Source: an uncultured Eubacterium sp.
GTDB taxonomy: Bacteria > Bacillota > Clostridia > Peptostreptococcales > Anaerovoracaceae
Direction: 5' to 3'
DNA length: 37,073 nt
Assembly: GCA_900542385.1 (NCBI GenBank)
Contig: UQNP01000002.1
Span: forward strand, 1-37,073
This document shows, piece by piece, positions 7,042 to 13,738 of the stretch. Both the position numbers and the translations under genes were made by a program. Under the pieces are notes generated by a model, which was not told where the DNA came from, made no database searches, and worked only from the letters and a program-made list of their open reading frames with translations. The first letter of the stretch is position 1; each line of letters begins with the position of its first letter.

Positions 7042-8123
7042 GTACTTCCTCCTCCCATTCCCATTATTATGGTGATGAAAATAAGAAACATCACTGCTCC
7101 TGTAGACAGCACCACTGTCATAGTAACTGCCGCTGTGCCTATTTCATTCAGACAGTCGGATATATTTTTTGAGGTAACCGGCTCAGCAGCTATGGCCGTG
7201 ATCTTATATACAGCCGCAACGGCCAGTATCTTTATAACAGGAAGTGCAAGAAGCGACAGTATGATTATGATCCCAATGAGGCCGACGGCATTTTTTATCA
7301 GCCCCACACAGCTCATAACCATTTCCAGAGAATCTGCTGCAAATCCTCCTACTATAGGCACGAAGTTATCCAGAGAAAATCTTGTCGTGTTTATAAGTAT
7401 CCCGTCTGCTGATTTGGTAACGATGCCCTGCACGGCCATTATCCCGGAAAATACAGTTATTATGAATCCTGTCAGGAATATGGCTCCCCTGCGTAAAAAC
7501 ACGGATAGCTTTTTCACGTAATCTTTCTCAGTTATACTGTTTATCAGTATGAACAAAGCTGAAATGAATACCAGCGGCAGGATAACATGCTGCATGACAA
7601 AATTAAAACCTGTAACTGCCGCCGCCATGGCGGGGCTCAGTATGCTTCCTGATGATACGCCGCCTGTAGCTATCAAAAGCGGTATCATGATCGGCAGCAG
7701 TATTTCCATGGAAGAAGTCATCGTATCCATAGTATCCTGACAGTACTCGTAAGTCTGATAAAAGTTGCCCATACAGAGCGCTATTATCACGCAGCTGCAT
7801 ATCACATTTCCCAGAGAAGATACCGTCTTTCTTCCAAAAGAATCGGAAAATCCCGTCAAAAGTCCCATGACTATACATACGCTCAGGATCTCACATCCCA
7901 GAAAAATGGAAGATTTGACCTCCATCATAAACAGGTTTAGCAGATTTTCCATTATTTTATCCGAATCGAAAACAGGCTCTCCGTTAAGCAGATTATTCAC
8001 TATATCGTTCACCGTCATGCCATCGAATACACCGCCTGCATCCGATGCTTCCTCCATTGCATTTTCAAGTTCGGAAAGTTCCATAGAATCCAGTTGTGCA
8101 TCTATGACAGCTTCATAATCCAT
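7032..8123 (-). CDS. spoIIIAE: Stage III sporulation protein AE
   Basis: Polytopic mother-cell membrane protein of the SpoIIIA complex, 363 residues with roughly seven hydrophobic segments. Typical stretches are SSIFLGCEILSVCIVMGLL, MEILLPIMIPLLIATGG, FVPIVGGFAADSLEMVMSC and the C-terminal ILAVAAVYKITAIAAEPV and DCLNEIGTAA. The Bacillus protein begins with a cleavable signal peptide; here GGGAGGTATT sits directly before ATG 8123 and the protein begins with an acidic soluble segment (MDYEAVIDAQLDSMELSELE), so no signal peptide is visible. No longer upstream start is possible without entering spoIIIAD. Confidence 0.94.
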   Translation of the reverse strand: MDYEAVIDAQLDSMELSELENAMEEASDAGGVFDGMTVNDIVNNLLNGEPVFDSDKIMENLLNLFMMEVKSSIFLGCEILSVCIVMGLLTGFSDSFGRKTVSSLGNVICSCVIIALCMGNFYQTYEYCQDTMDTMTSSMEILLPIMIPLLIATGGVSSGSILSPAMAAAVTGFNFVMQHVILPLVFISALFILINSITEKDYVKKLSVFLRRGAIFLTGFIITVFSGIMAVQGIVTKSADGILINTTRFSLDNFVPIVGGFAADSLEMVMSCVGLIKNAVGLIGIIIILSLLALPVIKILAVAAVYKITAIAAEPVTSKNISDCLNEIGTAAVTMTVVLSTGAVMFLIFITIIMGMGGGSTWT

Positions 8124-8135
8124 AATACCTCCCGC

Positions 8136-8519
8136 TTATATAAGAGTATCTACAAGTTTGAGAATAGCTGACAATACAGGGATCGCCAAACAGAAAATTA
8201 TCACTTTCCCTGCCATTTCCACCTTGTAAGCGACAGCACTCTCTCCCGCATCACGACACAGCTGTGCAGTAAAATCAGTTATATATGATACTGCAAGAAC
8301 TTTTAATATGACAGGGAAAAAAGTCTTTCCGTACGGTACTTTATCGTATATGGTCTGTATGAAGGCAAAGACCTCTTCAAGTCTTTCTATTACAGCAAGA
8401 AAAATGATGATTACAGTAGCAAGTATTATGTAAATAGATATTTCTTTATTAACGCTTTTAAGCAAGGTTGCCAGCATTAGTCCTGTCAGCGCAACAGCTG
8501 CTATTTTCAATATCTCCAT
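8136..8519 (-). CDS. spoIIIAD: Stage III sporulation protein AD
   Basis: Small polytopic membrane protein of the SpoIIIA complex, 127 residues and near the normal family length. Hydrophobic segments start at the N-terminus (ILKIAAVALTGLMLATLL), then ISIYIILATVIIIFLAVI, a conserved loop with YGKTFFPVILKVLAVSYITDFTAQLCRDAGE, and VIIFCLAIPVLSAILKLVDTL. The YIt.f..q.crDaGe..va.kvE.agK pattern is the SpoIIIAD signature. AGGAGC precedes ATG 8519; 8 bases separate it from spoIIIAC. Confidence 0.95.
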   Translation of the reverse strand: MEILKIAAVALTGLMLATLLKSVNKEISIYIILATVIIIFLAVIERLEEVFAFIQTIYDKVPYGKTFFPVILKVLAVSYITDFTAQLCRDAGESAVAYKVEMAGKVIIFCLAIPVLSAILKLVDTLI

Positions 8520-8527
8520 ATGGGCTC

Positions 8528-8722
8528 CTAAAATTGAAGAAAAGTTCTTACAGTATCGAAGAATTCGCTTATCATCTGTATTATCAGCATCAGAACCACT
8601 ATCACCCCGGCAAGAGTGGTCATCATAGCCTGCTCTTCTCTGCCTGCTTTTATCAGTATCTGATTTAAAACAGCTATTGCAACTCCTATAGCTGCTATCT
8701 TAAAAATCACATCTATATCCAT
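8528..8722 (-). CDS. spoIIIAC: Stage III sporulation protein AC
   Basis: A 64-residue two-helix membrane protein, part of the SpoIIIA complex and distantly related to SpoIIIAD. Seen: FKIAAIGVAIAVLNQILIKAGREEQAMM, where the LnqiL.kaGReE..mm motif is the family signature, then VIVVLMLIIQMISEFFDTV. GGAGAAAAACA precedes ATG 8722. The gene order AA-AB-AC-AD-AE is intact. Confidence 0.94.
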   Translation of the reverse strand: MDIDVIFKIAAIGVAIAVLNQILIKAGREEQAMMTTLAGVIVVLMLIIQMISEFFDTVRTFLQF

Positions 8723-8746
8723 TGTTTTTCTCCAGACTTCACATCA

Positions 8747-9259
8747 CTATATAATGACTATCGATATAACTATGCCGCAGGCGGCGCCCATGCCTTTATA
8801 CATTTTCCCGCTCCTGGATTCTTCCTGCCGTGCTTCTGCTATATTTGAGAGCAATCTTTCCATCGCCGGCTCAAATATCTTTTTCTGCCCTCCTGTATCG
8901 CTTCTTCCAATTCCCATCGATATGTCCTTAAGTATCTCCACATCTCTTTCAAGCAGAGGACACGTATCAGAATTATCTTTAAGGGCGCATTCCCAAGCAT
9001 TCTCTATGCTCCTGCCTTCTTCAAGATATTTACCGCAGCTTTTAAGCATCTCTGCAAACCAGCTTTTTTTCATGCCTGATACCCGTTCAAAAGTTTTTTT
9101 AAGAGAATCTTTCCTGTATGAGATCTCGAGGTTCAATATACGTACAAGTTCCAATGTGTTTTCAAGTTCCTCACGTCTCGCCCTGTAAGAAAAAGCTTTT
9201 GAAAAGCCCATGAAAGTACATCCTAAAAATATGAAAATACATGCTGCTGTTTTAAACAC
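8747..9259 (-). CDS. spoIIIAB: Stage III sporulation protein AB
   Basis: About 170 residues. SpoIIIAB is thought to work with the ATPase SpoIIIAA and resembles the platform (GspF-like) component of type II/IV systems. An N-terminal membrane helix (IFIFLGCTFMGFSKA) is followed by a long helical soluble part (RREELENTLELVRILNLEISY, ..WECALKD.., LGIGRSDT-like GIGRSDTGGQKK) and a C-terminal hydrophobic segment (MGAACGIVISIVII). GTG 9259 is preferred because GAGAGG lies eight bases upstream; GTG 9268 and TTG 9265 are in frame but sit inside or too near the SD. Confidence 0.93.
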   Translation of the reverse strand: MFKTAACIFIFLGCTFMGFSKAFSYRARREELENTLELVRILNLEISYRKDSLKKTFERVSGMKKSWFAEMLKSCGKYLEEGRSIENAWECALKDNSDTCPLLERDVEILKDISMGIGRSDTGGQKKIFEPAMERLLSNIAEARQEESRSGKMYKGMGAACGIVISIVII

Positions 9260-9288
9260 GTTCAACACCTCTCTTTTGCGGAAATTCC

Positions 9289-10197
9289 TTATTCTCCTGC
9301 GGCATCCGACAGCCGCAGTATTTTTTCCACCGTTCCCGTAGAAGGAAATGCGGACATGAATATCAATGTTTCAAATATATGTTCTCTGACCAGTTCACCT
9401 ATGGCCGATCTCTCAACTTCTTCATAGCTGTTTCCATGTATGCTCGTTATCGTCTTGACTCCTGCATACAGCGCGGATTTCACCGCATCTGCGTCTTCCG
9501 GCTTTCCTATTTCATCTGTGATCACTACGTCAGGCGACATAGCTCTTATGAGCATTATCATGCCTTCCGCTTTAGGACATCCATCCAATATATCCGTCCT
9601 GCTTCCAAGATCATAGCTGCTCCTGCCCTCAAAACAGCCGGCTATTTCCGAACGTTCATCGCAAATCCCTACTCGAAAGCCATTCAAGCTGAGATTTCTC
9701 GCTATATCTCTTAAAAGAGTCGTCTTGCCGCATTTTGGCGGTGATATTATCAGCGTGCTGTATATTCTGCCGATATCTTTATCCAGCACGGCAGGCATTA
9801 TTTTGTCAGATGATCCTATTATCTGACGGCTTCTCCTTATGTTGAGGGATGAAATATCCTTTATGATGTGAACTCTGCCGTCTTTCAGCGTTACTCTGCC
9901 GCAGATCCCGACTCTGTGTCCGCCTTCGATGGTTATGTAACCCTTTGACAATTCATCTTCGTAAGCATAATAGGAATAATCGAGAAGACGATTCAGTATC
10001 TCATCCAGAGTATGAGGATATACTTCCGAGGCGTCTCTTAAGCTTATTTCATTACCTCCGCTTATTATCAGAGTGTCAAAGCCAGCCTTTATTCGTATTT
10101 CTTCAAAATTATCCTTAACATATTCCGGAAGCTTTTTTATCCTTCTCTGCATTTCATCGGGAAGTTTTGACAATATATGTTCTGTATTTTTATCCAC
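9289..10197 (-). CDS. spoIIIAA: Stage III sporulation ATPase SpoIIIAA
   Basis: Cytoplasmic ATPase of the SpoIIIA complex, related to secretion ATPases, proposed to energise the mother cell-forespore channel. 302 residues. Walker A is SPPKCGKTTLLRDIARN near residue 150, preceded by RIYSTLIIS; Walker B is PDVVITDEIG; SIHGNSYEE follows as the sensor-like segment. The N-terminal part has GYITIEGGHRVGICGRV, typical of the family. It starts at GTG 10197 with a weak AAGGTAGGGG SD. A SigE-like promoter candidate lies just upstream, fitting mother-cell expression. Confidence 0.96.
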   Translation of the reverse strand: MDKNTEHILSKLPDEMQRRIKKLPEYVKDNFEEIRIKAGFDTLIISGGNEISLRDASEVYPHTLDEILNRLLDYSYYAYEDELSKGYITIEGGHRVGICGRVTLKDGRVHIIKDISSLNIRRSRQIIGSSDKIMPAVLDKDIGRIYSTLIISPPKCGKTTLLRDIARNLSLNGFRVGICDERSEIAGCFEGRSSYDLGSRTDILDGCPKAEGMIMLIRAMSPDVVITDEIGKPEDADAVKSALYAGVKTITSIHGNSYEEVERSAIGELVREHIFETLIFMSAFPSTGTVEKILRLSDAAGE

Positions 10198-10238
10198 TGC
10201 CCCTACCTTCTTTCTCTTTTGTGCTTGTCTCTTATAAA

Positions 10239-10266
10239 ATGATATTCCTTGTCCAAGATAATATGA
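10239..10266 (-). promoter_or_regulatory. Candidate SigE-type promoter of the spoIIIA operon
   Basis: On the minus strand TCATATT (10266-10260), a 13-base gap and AATATCAT (10246-10239, 5 of 8 against CATACAAT). SpoIIIA operons are transcribed by mother-cell SigE in Bacillus, and this is the only matching element between the terminator repeat and spoIIIAA. Weak -10, so tentative. Confidence 0.4.
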
Positions 10267-10273
10267 CCAAAAA

Positions 10274-10332
10274 ACAAAAAACAGCCTCAGACATTGCCGA
10301 AGCTGTTCGTATAGTTTTTATGTCGTGAACAT
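10274..10332 (-). repeat. Direct repeat copy A (terminator-bearing)
   Basis: About 59 bases, roughly 90 percent identical to copy B at 13664-13723, with one A-tract length change and about five substitutions. Both lie in the same orientation, 3390 bases apart, and bracket the XRE/ABC/zinc-ribbon block. The shared part extends about 25 bases upstream of the hairpin to a common GTTCACG, so it is more than a similar stem by chance. Confidence 0.85.
10276..10305 (-). terminator. Rho-independent terminator after the zinc-ribbon gene
   Basis: Minus-strand hairpin CAGCTTC / GAGGCTG (one mismatch in 7 bp, extended by flanking A-T pairs) with a 10-base loop, followed by six T then GTTTTTT. It sits about 55 bases after the zinc-ribbon stop and ahead of spoIIIAA, so it insulates the sporulation operon. 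Confidence 0.75.
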
Positions 10333-10358
10333 CACCCTGTTGTTTCTCATTTCGTAAA

Positions 10359-10553
10359 TCACAGTTTTCCTATATTTTCGACGTAGACGGAAACCTCACC
10401 GCATTTCGGACAGATTGCCACCTTCGGTTTTCCGATCCGACCGCCGAACAGCTTGTTTTCGTCCGAGGACATTATAATTCCGTACCCTGCGCCTTCTACT
10501 TTGATGGCGCAGTTTTCTTTCATTTCAGTTCCACATCTAAGACACTTTCTCAT
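10359..10553 (-). CDS. Small zinc-ribbon protein
   Basis: A 64-residue protein with two CxxC knuckles: RKCLRCGTEM near the start and AICPKCGEVSVYVE near the end, spaced by a conserved-looking middle with IKVEGAGYGI and FGGRIGKPKVA. This is a treble/zinc-ribbon architecture that probably binds one zinc; the function is unknown and I do not assign one. Start ATG 10553 is preferred because GGAGG lies nine bases upstream; ATG 10559 would leave only three bases. It follows the permease gene by about 60 bases and ends before terminator copy A, so it may be the last gene of the ABC block, or an older resident gene. Confidence 0.75.
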   Translation of the reverse strand: MRKCLRCGTEMKENCAIKVEGAGYGIIMSSDENKLFGGRIGKPKVAICPKCGEVSVYVENIGKL

Positions 10554-10614
10554 AAGCATGATCCTCCTTTTTTTCAGTCGATCCAATAAGTTTACCGACA
10601 GCCAAGCCGCTGTC

Positions 10615-12192
10615 TTATGTCCTGAATCTAAATGTTTTAGGCGCCAAGCGATATACTAAAATGCTCGCAGCTATGCTGTACAGTACGCAGAACACGATCA
10701 TCATTATTCCAAAGAGCATAATCGGCATACGCAGCTGCATTAAAGCAAAACATGCGATATAAGTTGCTGTCAAAACAATACGGTATGTGCCGCTTTTCAA
10801 TTCTGTTCCGGCATTATACGGCTGGAGCAGATAGTAGATAGTAAGATAATGAATGGAGAAAAACATGCTCATACAAATAATAGAAACAACCAGCACAACA
10901 TAGTTTAGCGGATTGTCTGTTCCTCCGGTAACAAAGAGGATCAACGCCAGCCCGCCGCCGATTACAAGAGCCGGAACAGCATTTATCTTCATAATCTCAC
11001 GCAAACGAATCTGAAACAGTCTCAATATGAAGTTCGGCTGTTTATAAAACGAATAAGTCAGCAGGCTGTGATCACAATTCATAAAAAGCGCCTGGGTGAA
11101 ATTCGTACCGCGGTTGATCGCATACATAATAAACACAAAGTACGGAAGCCAGGTCATCACGATTTTGTTAATATAGGATTTTTCTTCCGGTAGCAAGTAA
11201 ACAATCATAAGCACTGCTGCAACAAGGAAAGCGCATACATAGGAAATCTTTTTTGTAGAGTTCCAAAGTATCTTCTTATGCCTTTTGATAAACAGTTCAT
11301 TTAAATATTCAAAGCCTTGACGATTACTGGTGATCGAAGTGTCCGCTGATATTTTCTTCTCGTTTGTCTGTTTTGTGAGCTGTGTCTTTGCAGTGTTATC
11401 CATCTGACTTGTCAATCCTGACAATAATTCCTTGTTAACTGCATAATAGTCCCGAAAGGTCAGTACTTTTTTAAGACCGATTGCTCCCAATGGGATACAG
11501 ACTAAAAAGAGAATAATTGATGCCATTTCCGGCACGGCCAATCCAAAGGCAGGCGGAGCATAGGTAATACCCAGAAGCAGAGCGATACAGCCCCACACAT
11601 ATTTTGACAGCTTGTTCTCATTGTATCCAAAGCCTCTCCTCTCATAGTCCAATAATGTAACAGCCGCCGCAAACAACTTCATCCCCGCTATACAAAATGG
11701 CAGAATCAGACATAACCACAAAGGTACACCTCTGTCCATACCAAATATAATCATGAACGGCAAAAATCCGATAACAATTTTCAGCATGGAGTAGATATAG
11801 TTTATCAGCGTATATTCCCTTGCATCCATTTTCATAAGAATCATCGCATAATATTTATCTTTGGTCGGGTTGAAAAGATGAGTTTTCATAAAACTGCCAA
11901 TTACAGTTAAAATCAGCAGTATATGCAGAAACACTTCATTTTCAGGCAATCCTTTATAAAAAGTACCAATACCCCACACCATTGTGGCAAGATAAAGAAA
12001 CTTGCCGATAAAGGCAGACACGATCTCCCAAAGCACGGACAGTATATTTGCAAAAATTTTAAGTCCTTTCACCTTATAAAGTGTTGCCGGAAGCAATCTT
12101 TTTAAAAGTGGAATTTGCTTTAATGAAAACAAAATACCGTTGACACGATATGTGTTTTTAATGGAAAAAGAGAGTCTGAGCGTCTTATTCAT
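10615..12192 (-). CDS. ABC transporter permease (large multi-span exporter-type)
   Basis: Membrane subunit for the ABC ATPase encoded just upstream. About 525 residues from ATG 12192, chosen for a GGAGG six bases upstream; it overlaps the ATPase stop by eight bases. I see about ten to twelve hydrophobic segments in two blocks, with a hydrophilic cytoplasmic stretch between them (roughly residues 270-320, from TFRDYYAVNKELL to RHKKILWN). It looks like the putative ABC exporter permeases of Firmicutes that pair with a single ATPase; no substrate can be read. Isoleucine codons here are mostly ATT and CAA is common for Gln, unlike the ATA/CAG-rich neighbours, suggesting acquisition. Confidence 0.85.
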   Translation of the reverse strand: MNKTLRLSFSIKNTYRVNGILFSLKQIPLLKRLLPATLYKVKGLKIFANILSVLWEIVSAFIGKFLYLATMVWGIGTFYKGLPENEVFLHILLILTVIGSFMKTHLFNPTKDKYYAMILMKMDAREYTLINYIYSMLKIVIGFLPFMIIFGMDRGVPLWLCLILPFCIAGMKLFAAAVTLLDYERRGFGYNENKLSKYVWGCIALLLGITYAPPAFGLAVPEMASIILFLVCIPLGAIGLKKVLTFRDYYAVNKELLSGLTSQMDNTAKTQLTKQTNEKKISADTSITSNRQGFEYLNELFIKRHKKILWNSTKKISYVCAFLVAAVLMIVYLLPEEKSYINKIVMTWLPYFVFIMYAINRGTNFTQALFMNCDHSLLTYSFYKQPNFILRLFQIRLREIMKINAVPALVIGGGLALILFVTGGTDNPLNYVVLVVSIICMSMFFSIHYLTIYYLLQPYNAGTELKSGTYRIVLTATYIACFALMQLRMPIMLFGIMMIVFCVLYSIAASILVYRLAPKTFRFRT

Positions 12193-12892
12193 TTCCTTCC
12201 TCCCGTAAAACTGCAATAATCTTGTCCTTAAATTCTCTGCTGTTCAAGTCTGTTTTCTCCACAATCTCCAGCTCGCCGTGATTGAGCAGTACGATCTCAT
12301 CACAGAGGTCGAGCGCCAAATCCATAATATGGGTAGAGAAAATAGTAATGCGGTCTTGCTTCAATGAACGGAGCAGCTGTTTCATTTCTTCGGCAACCAC
12401 CACATCAAGAGAAGTAAGAGGCTCGTCAAGCAGCAAAATATTTGGCCGAGCAATGATGTTGATAAGCATCTGCATTTTGTTTTTCATACCGTGAGAATAG
12501 TCTTTTAGCAGTTTATCTCTATCCTCTGGCTCAATGCTCATATAATCAAAATACTCGTCTATATTTTTAGGATTTGCAATGGATTTTTCATTGATGTCCA
12601 TAAAAAATTTCAAAAACTCCCTTCCTGTAAGAAACTCCGGCACGGCAGGAGTGGACAGTACATACCCAATATCATCTGCTGACACTTCACGGCGAAAACC
12701 ATCCGTATCTATATAAAAGCTGCCGCTGTCCGACTTCAGATCACGATTAAGACAATTGAAAAGCGTTGTTTTCCCTGCGCCGTTTCTTCCAAGTAAGCCG
12801 TAAATTTTTCCTTCTTCAAATGTAAAATTTATATCTTTAAGAACTTCCTTTTTCTCAAAGCTTTTTGACAAATGTTCAATTATAAATTTCAT
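12185..12892 (-). CDS. ABC transporter ATP-binding protein
   Basis: About 235-residue nucleotide-binding subunit. Walker A is LLGRNGAGKTT, Walker B is NILLLDEPLTSLD and the H-loop is IFSTHIMD. The ABC signature is YSHGMKNK rather than LSGGQ, a form seen in drug/peptide-exporter ATPases, and the Q-loop region reads IGYVLSTPAVPEF with no obvious Gln. Start ATG 12892 (MKFIIEHLSKSF) has GGAGG five bases upstream; the longer GTG 12907 start overlaps the preceding stop and has no SD. It probably drives the adjacent permease for export of an unknown molecule such as a peptide or lipid. Confidence 0.92.
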   Translation of the reverse strand: MKFIIEHLSKSFEKKEVLKDINFTFEEGKIYGLLGRNGAGKTTLFNCLNRDLKSDSGSFYIDTDGFRREVSADDIGYVLSTPAVPEFLTGREFLKFFMDINEKSIANPKNIDEYFDYMSIEPEDRDKLLKDYSHGMKNKMQMLINIIARPNILLLDEPLTSLDVVVAEEMKQLLRSLKQDRITIFSTHIMDLALDLCDEIVLLNHGELEIVEKTDLNSREFKDKIIAVLREEGNE

Positions 12893-12903
12893 AATATCCT
12901 CCG

Positions 12904-13329
12904 TCACATCTTACGCTGATAATAAGCCATCAAAATAAGGTCTAAAACGGTTTTAAGCAAAAACATGCCGACAAGTAAAAGTATTATCCACAGCGCAGCA
13001 TTTACAAAGATGCCTATCCAGGCTCCGACCATCAACAGCCAGTGCAGTATTTCACCGCAAAGCGCCTGCGCTTTCATTCGTATCAGTTGATTGCGTTCAT
13101 CGTTTGCTTCGATTTCATTCTGCTTCATAAGTTCAGGATTCTTTTCATTCCATATGCCAAAGCACCCTTTTGAGATCCCGAATCCAAACAATCCTGCTCC
13201 CACACCGATCATTGCTCCGACTTGAGAATCACTTAAATGCTCCTGCAAAATCAACTTTACGGCAAGAGCAAAAGCAATGCCTAAAATACCGATCAGAAGA
13301 TATAGCCTTGTTTTTACTTTTTCATTCAT
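12904..13329 (-). CDS. Small membrane protein between the XRE regulator and ABC genes
   Basis: 141 residues, function unknown. Four hydrophobic segments arranged in two pairs: LYLLIGILGIAFALAVKLIL and VGAMIGVGAGLFGFGIS, then LHWLLMVGAWIGIFVN and AALWIILLLVGMFLLKTVLDL. The central loop carries an acidic/basic motif, EIEANDERNQLIRMKAQA, that recalls small DUF2178-like membrane proteins encoded beside XRE regulators; this family link is from memory and tentative. It overlaps the XRE stop by four bases (ATGA) and the ATPase frame by GTGA, so it is co-translated with them. It may sense the transported molecule or assist the transporter. Confidence 0.75.
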   Translation of the reverse strand: MNEKVKTRLYLLIGILGIAFALAVKLILQEHLSDSQVGAMIGVGAGLFGFGISKGCFGIWNEKNPELMKQNEIEANDERNQLIRMKAQALCGEILHWLLMVGAWIGIFVNAALWIILLLVGMFLLKTVLDLILMAYYQRKM

Positions 13330-13529
13330 TGCTTTTCCTCCTCATAAATGAAAATATCCTCAATACTCGTATCAAAATAGCGAGCAATTTTAAACGCTAA
13401 TATAATAGAAGGATTGTATCGTCCGTTTTCCAATGAGCCAATGGTCTGTCGGGATACTTCCAATGCTGCGGCAAGTTCTTCCTGCTTGATTCCCCGTTCT
13501 TTCCGAATTTCTTCTAAACGGTTTTTCAC
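13326..13529 (-). CDS. XRE-family HTH transcriptional regulator
   Basis: Small DNA-binding repressor, 67 residues from GTG 13529. The helix-turn-helix reads IRKERGIKQEELAAALEVSR followed by QTIGSLENGRYNPS, with the usual C-terminal FDTSIEDIFIYEE. GTG 13529 is chosen because AGGAG lies seven bases upstream; the longer ATG 13565 start falls at the predicted transcription start and has no SD. It is the first gene of the regulator-membrane protein-ABC unit. A perfect palindrome between its promoter and its start suggests autorepression, with ABC expression induced when the repressor is released. Confidence 0.92.
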   Translation of the reverse strand: MKNRLEEIRKERGIKQEELAAALEVSRQTIGSLENGRYNPSIILAFKIARYFDTSIEDIFIYEEEKQ

Positions 13530-13544
13530 AGTACTTCTCCTTTC

Positions 13545-13566
13545 TATGGAAAGTTTGCTTTCCATA
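13545..13566. promoter_or_regulatory. Palindromic operator at the XRE promoter
   Basis: Perfect inverted repeat TATGGAAAG-N4-CTTTCCATA, nine-base arms, covering the predicted transcription start just downstream of the -10 box. An additional exact half-site (ctttccata on the plus strand, 13605-13613) lies just upstream of the -35 box. Two copies around one promoter argue for a repressor site, most simply for the XRE protein encoded next. Confidence 0.7.
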
Positions 13567-13571
13567 CTCGT

Positions 13572-13599
13572 ATTATATCAAGACGCAGAAAAATGTCAA
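13572..13599 (-). promoter_or_regulatory. Sigma-A promoter of the XRE-ABC unit
   Basis: Consensus TTGACA (13599-13594), 16-base spacer, consensus TATAAT (13577-13572). Both hexamers are perfect, making this the strongest promoter-like sequence in the window. Start of transcription is predicted near 13565, inside the operator. Confidence 0.8.
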
Positions 13600-13663
13600 G
13601 CATACTTTCCATAAAATAAAATCTCAATACAGCTAAACCTTCTGCGTTTTAAAACGTTCAAAT

Positions 13664-13698
13664 ACAAAAAAACAGCCTCAGACATTGCCGAGGCTGTT
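13664..13698 (-). terminator. Rho-independent terminator after the CBS-domain protein gene
   Basis: Minus-strand hairpin CAGCCTC / GAGGCTG, perfect 7 bp and extendable to 9 with A-T pairs, 10-base loop, followed by seven T. It starts about 40 bases after the CBS gene stop and separates that operon from the XRE promoter. Confidence 0.88.
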
Positions 13699-13723
13699 CT
13701 TATCGTTTTTATACCGTGAACAT
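13664..13723 (-). repeat. Direct repeat copy B (terminator-bearing)
   Basis: Sixty bases matching copy A at 10274-10332 in the same orientation. It marks the right edge of the accessory block, between the CBS-protein gene and the XRE promoter. Confidence 0.85.
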
Positions 13724-13738
13724 GTAATGAAAGCACCT

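Noticed and set aside
10597..10614. GACAGC/GCTGTC hairpin after the permease as a terminator
   Set aside because: The stem is only 6 bp and is followed by GGTAAACTT, with no T-run; it is more likely a weak processing hairpin or chance.
10274..13723. Insertion sequence or transposon carrying the ABC block
   Set aside because: No transposase, integrase or terminal inverted repeats; only direct terminator-bearing repeats are seen, so no mobile-element type can be named.
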